From assembly GCA_008828725.1 (NCBI GenBank), contig MEHQ01004185.1:1-64000 (forward strand): DNA of 64,000 nucleotides. The letters run 5' to 3'. The notes beneath the pieces were generated by a model. The model saw nothing but the letters and a program-made list of their open reading frames with translations, searched no databases and was not told the origin of the DNA. Below are positions 63,201 through 64,000 of the stretch, piece after piece. Position numbers and translations under genes: made by a program. How positions within the stretch are numbered: the stretch's first letter is position 1; each line of letters starts with the position of its first letter. Origin of the DNA: Saccharina japonica (taxonomy: Eukaryota; Sar; Phaeophyceae; Laminariales; Laminariaceae).

Positions 63201-63820
63201 TTCGCAGGCTGCCGACAGAGCAGTATGTATGTGTACAAAAGCTCTCTTTGTTTGGAGACCCGTAATTCGATCACTGACGAAAAAAGTAAAAAAAAAAAAC
63301 TTGAAACACGCATGCATGTTGTCTACGAACAATGAATGGTTTCCCCTGCGAGCGCCCCGCAGCGCCATTATAAACTGCCGGGACGATACGTACCCGTTTT
63401 CGTTACCAACCAACCATAACAATGTAACGTAAAAAGGCTGTCTATTATGGTGCACCACGAGTTAGTTGAGTGCAACGAGTTACTGCCTCGAGCCAAACAA
63501 GCAACATGAATGCTTAACCTGGTAACTTGACTCACCGACACCTCGTAGAAGACGATGTCGGCACCCTCCATGCCGCCCATCTCCGAGACTCCAAAGCCAG
63601 CCCAGCCGGAGGCTGCCTTGGCGTGGACCGCCACACGGATCGTCTCGAGGTCGGTGTCGATGGTCCAAAACACATCCATGTTGGCGTCCAGTGACACATT
63701 CCTAGCGTAGGACGAGCCATCGAAGTTGACGGCGGCGGCGACGGTCGCCAGGAAGAGCACTGCCGCCGTCGATGTGACGCCAGCCGAAGCGAGTCGGCCT
63801 CCGAATAGGAACCTGGTCAT
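40046..63820 (-). CDS. Gene 2: DBH/MOXD-like copper monooxygenase with DOMON domain (9 exons)
   Basis: Proposed join on the minus strand: 63536-63820, 50346-50526, 48783-48958, 47934-48014, 46189-46686, 45109-45297, 44677-44774, 42965-43142, 40046-40279. It totals 1920 nt, 639 residues, all phases consistent and all introns GT-AG. Domain order is as in gene 1: signal peptide (about 1-31), DOMON (about 35-214), N-terminal copper domain (HH at 260-261, H340), C-terminal copper domain (HMH at 419/421, M503), then a stalk of about 45 residues with two ESTSS repeats and a hydrophobic end without basic tail. Several N-x-S/T sites fit passage through the secretory pathway. Every copper ligand of the family is present, so an active enzyme is expected. 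The role could be hydroxylation of an amine, phenolic or other small molecule; the sequence does not say which. Confidence 0.87.
40630..41080 (+). mobile_element. MITE family R1 copy with 78-bp internal tandem repeats
   Basis: Left end GAGTGCTACGATTAAAGAGG, right end near GGCACGGTGCAC. Interior unit TTAGGCGAT(G/A)CT(A/G)TG... starts at 40771, 40849 and 40927, a perfect 78-bp period with a partial unit before it; each unit contains CCTTAACCCAAATTCGTCGG, a conserved family block. Confidence 0.75.
41170..41294. repeat. ACT/ACC trinucleotide microsatellite
   Basis: About 40 ACT-type units with ACC and GCT interruptions in intron 8 of gene 2. Confidence 0.95.
41458..42016. mobile_element. R3 foldback array at a TTAA site
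   Basis: Starts TTAAGGGCCCG and ends CGGGCCCTAAG. Inside, the block AACGAGTATAAAATAAATTCAA (or its inverse) occurs at least five times in alternating orientation, with CATTGGTCAACACACGCACC and its inverse. This is a nest of palindromes rather than one element. Confidence 0.75.
42017..42964 (-). other. Gene 2 intron 8, exon-proximal part
   Basis: No reading frame or repeat of note, apart from a C run at 42921-42932 just past the exon 8 donor and an ACAGCAGCAGC word at 42085. Confidence 0.4.
42965..43142 (-). CDS. Gene 2 exon 8: end of C-terminal copper domain
   Basis: 178 nt, acceptor TCGCAG, good donor GTATGT, phase 2 in and 0 out. It completes the Met codon, then reads CIDFVMYYPDQN, CGFDLCGGYMDE, DSDFERHFG and DTCSDAAAGGDE. 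Confidence 0.83.
43808..44070 (+). mobile_element. MITE family R1, copy in gene 2 intron 7
   Basis: GACGCTCTCTTGCCACGGTAG to CACCTTTACCGTACCATGCG; interior TCCTTCGCCCTAAATCGTCGG and GAGCTCCTCGAATGACCACC fit the family. Confidence 0.65.
44141..44612 (-). mobile_element. MITE family R1 copy interrupted by R5
   Basis: Reverse copy: TAAGGAAGAGGTGCACCATG at the left, TTCAGCCAAACACGTGCTAC up to 44401, then an R5 insertion, and the last bases ACCTCTATCGTAGCACACAT at 44590-44612. Confidence 0.65.
44402..44588 (-). mobile_element. MITE-like family R5 nested in R1
   Basis: AATGCAGTACAGGACACC ... AACCCAGCCTGGACCAGA ... CCTTAACTGTATAC. The edges repeat TA(C). Closest to the copy at 57801-57982. Confidence 0.6.
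44677..44774 (-). CDS. Gene 2 exon 7: copper domain, split Met codon
   Basis: 98 nt, acceptor GCCAG, donor GTGAGT. It reads KGDRFETDCYYDTD and SDNVTFGLGSENE and ends with AT of the copper-ligand methionine codon. Confidence 0.88.
45109..45297 (-). CDS. Gene 2 exon 6: start of C-terminal copper domain
   Basis: 63 codons, acceptor CACAG, donor GTCAGT. It begins ANEVTVFSHGLHMHENG with the CuB His pair and ends NDSVTIQ. Confidence 0.88.
45298..46188 (-). other. Gene 2 intron 5
   Basis: Contains an R2 element (45734-45840) and a 17-G run at 46004-46020. Much shorter than gene 1 intron 5, which carries the X/Y rearrangement. Confidence 0.5.
45734..45840. mobile_element. MITE family R2, copy 3
   Basis: TTACGAGGGACCATAGTAAA at the left, GGTCCTATTTTCTATGGCCT...CGTAAT at the right. 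Confidence 0.75.
46189..46686 (-). CDS. Gene 2 exon 5: N-terminal copper domain
   Basis: 498 nt (166 codons), acceptor GGCAG, donor GTGCGT, phase 0/0. It starts YHAIGFEAIV and carries VHHLVLRAYTVDHCGE and EAHYNNPDEIEG, then DSGVRVYYTEELRP and a CFEENFE end. Single copy here, unlike gene 1. The Ser/Thr-rich loop after HCGEMC is two residues longer than in gene 1. Confidence 0.88.
46687..47933 (-). other. Gene 2 intron 4, co-linear with the X2/Y junction of gene 1
   Basis: 46840-47180 carries the words GGGTGAGTAGGCGT, GCCACGCCACAGACAC and TTCACGATACGGGGAG, found in the same order across 15770-15910 of gene 1. This is what shows which gene 1 junction is ancestral. An R1 element follows at 47317-47601. 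Confidence 0.6.
47317..47601 (+). mobile_element. MITE family R1, copy in gene 2 intron 4
   Basis: GACGCACGCTTCTTTAGCGG ... GGCTGAATCGTTTTCTGAACG ... GAGCTCCTCAAGTGACCACC ... AAGGTAGCATGCGTC. Confidence 0.7.
47934..48014 (-). CDS. Gene 2 exon 4: 81-nt linker exon
   Basis: 27 codons, acceptor TTTTAG, donor GTACGT, phase 0/0. It reads KKFTIPATRTWYEGIC and ends LPAVDE, aligning residue for residue with gene 1 exon 4. Confidence 0.8.
48644..48753. mobile_element. MITE family R2, best copy
   Basis: 110-bp foldback with inverted ends of about 28 bp, ATTACGGAGGACCATAGTAA at the left and its inverse TTACTATGATGGTCCTCCGT at the right. It ends 29 bp from the exon 3 donor of gene 2. Confidence 0.8.
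48783..48958 (-). CDS. Gene 2 exon 3: end of DOMON
   Basis: 176 nt, acceptor AACAG, donor GTGAGT. It reads ALATRILTAWGDQDTVTYHG, FAKGQVILHGG and SFFDVTA. The obvious ORF in this stretch is in the wrong frame; the correct frame is set by homology with gene 1. Confidence 0.85.
48959..50345 (-). other. Gene 2 intron 2
   Basis: Shares conserved blocks with gene 1 intron 2 (CTGTCGATCGCCGCGAC near 49937). A box-B-like word GGGTTCGAGATCC is at 49185. No gene. Confidence 0.5.
50346..50526 (-). CDS. Gene 2 exon 2: middle of DOMON
   Basis: 181 nt, acceptor CGCAG, donor GTTAGT, phase 0 in and 1 out. It reads TGNVTDAHAIEPGRP, CTQDWTLV, ERALNTGD and DRVFVDDSAE. Nearly identical to gene 1 exon 2. Confidence 0.87.
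50658..50688. repeat. GCA/CAG microsatellite
   Basis: About ten GCA units, 130 bp before the exon 2 acceptor of gene 2. Confidence 0.9.
51037..51322 (+). mobile_element. MITE family R1, copy
   Basis: GACGCTTGCTATTACGCTAG ... CCCCTTAACCCAAAATCG ... GCATCTCTACCGTGGCATGC. Confidence 0.65.
52055..52573 (+). mobile_element. MITE family R1: one copy inserted into another
   Basis: Outer copy: 52055-52144 (GATGCGTGCTACGATACAGG to CCAAACTCGTCTGCC) continuing at 52391-52573 (TTTCATTCTTGTG to CTCTATCGTAGCATCCGTC). Inner copy: 52145-52390. The 4 bp TGCC stand on both sides of the inner copy. Confidence 0.7.
52574..54465 (-). other. Gene 2 intron 1, left-middle part
   Basis: It holds the dispersed repeat at 53310-53650 and two copies (about 53035 and 53165) of the short word TTAATTAA(C)TTTAGCGAATG, also at 55195 and 63040. 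An R4-like piece is at about 53880-53950. No gene. Confidence 0.4.
53310..53650 (+). repeat. Dispersed repeat shared with 9690-9990
   Basis: Longer copy in gene 2 intron 1. A 108-residue reading frame (53181-53507) with a Gln-rich run runs across it but is not conserved in the other copy, where indels break the frame, so it is not called as a gene. Confidence 0.65.
54466..54586. repeat. AGT trinucleotide microsatellite
   Basis: About 38 AGT units with one ACAGGC and one TTG interruption; flanked by ACAG/CAGT-rich sequence. Confidence 0.95.
55181..55240 (+). repeat. Short dispersed repeat, TTAATTAATTTAGCGAA type
   Basis: GGTATGGGGGGGGT then TTAATTAATTTAGCGAAAG and AGGAAAATAATATA. The same word order occurs at 53130-53200, and partly at 53030 and 63036-63078. 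Confidence 0.6.
55330..56500 (-). other. Gene 2 intron 1: empty site and degenerate telomere-like words
   Basis: 55330-55500 aligns with 24690-24806 plus 25326-25360 of gene 1 intron 1, lacking the 519-bp insertion. Short degenerate CCCTAA/TTAGGG words occur at about 55407-55443 and 56026-56042, too few to be a telomere. No gene. Confidence 0.5.
56515..56770 (-). repeat. tRNA-like SINE candidate, copy A
   Basis: On the minus strand it ends with GGGTTCGAATCTCATCATC after TAACTGAGCAATCGGGC, a T-arm-like and variable-arm-like arrangement. The adjoining body (GGCGCTTCGCGCTTGGTG, GGAGGGATGCGAGGGTCTA) is repeated at 57105-57275. Confidence 0.45.
57085..57280 (-). repeat. Repeat related to 56577-56770, copy B
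   Basis: Same body (TTTCGCGCTTGGTGCAAGCAATGTC, GTAGGGATGCGAGGGTCTA) without the tRNA-like end. A 16-C run follows at 57291-57306. Confidence 0.55.
57801..57982 (-). mobile_element. MITE-like family R5, copy with clear inverted ends
   Basis: TACAGTACAGGACACC at the left and GGGCGTCCTGTACTGCACTA at the right form the terminal inverted repeat; the body contains GCCTGGACCAGATTCC. Confidence 0.7.
57983..59615 (-). other. Gene 2 intron 1, right-middle part
   Basis: No gene or recognised element. A GGGGAAGAGAGGAGAGAGG purine patch lies at 58090-58125 and a TACG simple run at 58313-58329. An inverted pair TATTATGTACTTGGTCA / GTACATAAT lies at 59478-59517. Confidence 0.35.
59616..59862 (+). mobile_element. 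MITE family R1, full copy
   Basis: 247 bp from GACTCGTGCTACGGTAGAGG to CACCTCTATCGTAGCATGCG(TC), flanked by CATA on both sides. Interior has GGGCTCCTTAACCCAAATTC and ATTTTCCTCCAAAATCA. Confidence 0.8.
60163..60208. repeat. CAA microsatellite
   Basis: About 15 ACA units; the same motif as in gene 1 intron 1 at 24541. Confidence 0.95.
60945..61684. mobile_element. MITE family R2 copy split by a 600-bp insertion
   Basis: Left half TACGGAGGACCATAGTAAATAGG...ATGGGTAAATAC ends near 61000; right half ATATAGGTATTTGTGTG...GGTCCTATTC...CCCCCGTAA resumes near 61620. The insert contains two GCCGTCGGCCCAG words (61014, 61310) and a 51-bp tandem array. Confidence 0.6.
61441..61589. repeat. 51-bp tandem repeat, three copies
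   Basis: GCGAGGCACGAGCGTCGAGA starts at 61461, 61512 and 61563, with CACGGCGGGGGG between. Strictly 51 bp period. Confidence 0.9.
61685..63535 (-). other. Gene 2 intron 1, 5' part
   Basis: No gene recognised. An 18-C type run is at 61789-61806 and a short TTAATTAATTTCGC word at 63041. The remaining ORFs are on both strands and show no family resemblance. Confidence 0.35.
63536..63820 (-). CDS. Gene 2 exon 1: signal peptide and start of DOMON
   Basis: 95 codons from the ATG at 63818-63820, ending phase 0 after FYEVS at donor GTGAGT. Signal peptide hydrophobic core VLFLATVAAAV, then NFDGSSYARNVSL and GFGVSEMGGMEGADIV. One codon shorter than gene 1 exon 1, the difference lying in the signal peptide. 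Confidence 0.87.
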
Positions 63821-64000
63821 TGTTGATCAGTTAGTTATTCGCGCGTTCTGTATTCGGCGAGAACAAGTTGGGACGACGGACGCTGTTTGTTTGCTGTTTG
63901 TGTACCGCGTCGTCTTTACTGTTATGTTGCAGGATGGAAGACGCCACGCGTGTGTGCGCCGTTGGAGAGTCAAGGTTGTTCAGGGGTTAGCACAGCAGAA
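63821..64000 (-). promoter_or_regulatory. Proximal 5' flank of gene 2
   Basis: Upstream of the gene 2 ATG, with the same GACGCCACGCGTG block (around 63941-63955) as gene 1. Presumed 5'UTR and promoter; the window ends before the full flank. Confidence 0.35.

Overview
This is a window of nuclear genome from a eukaryote. The coding sequence is split into small, GC-richer exons (81 to 498 bp) separated by long GT-AG introns (up to about 13 kb) packed with short inverted-repeat transposons, microsatellites, tRNA-derived SINE-like repeats and retrotransposon scraps. The organism is not certain. The architecture and repeat style fit a multicellular stramenopile such as a brown alga, but that is inference, not proof.

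The window holds one gene family. Two tandem paralogues on the minus strand each have nine exons, and all splice phases agree. Gene 1 (ATG at 28672, stop at 4832) gives 598 residues; gene 2 (ATG at 63820, stop at 40046) gives 639 residues. Both encode a dopamine beta-hydroxylase-like / MOXD-type copper type II, ascorbate-dependent monooxygenase: signal peptide, DOMON domain, N- and C-terminal copper monooxygenase domains with all six expected copper ligands (HH, H, HxH, M), a Ser/Thr/acidic stalk and a hydrophobic C-terminus. Introns and both flanks also show homology between the copies, so the duplicated unit is at least about 26 kb with a period of about 35.1 kb.

Layout: 1-4831 is 3' flank of gene 1, with a head-to-head pair of SINE-like repeats. 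4832-28672 is gene 1. Inside it, 10128-17713 is rearranged as X1, inverted Y, X2, Y: exon 5 is present twice, both copies intact and in phase, and exons 3 and 4 are present once normally and once inverted. 28673-40045 is intergenic and rich in MITEs, with decayed ORFs, a LINE-like fragment, low-complexity repeats and a 66-N gap. 40046-63820 is gene 2. 63821-64000 is its 5' flank.

The two enzymes are probably secreted or surface-anchored oxidoreductases with differently evolved tails. The most interesting item is the rearranged exon 5 block in gene 1. It could give mutually exclusive exons, a large intronic double-stranded RNA, or could be an assembly artefact.
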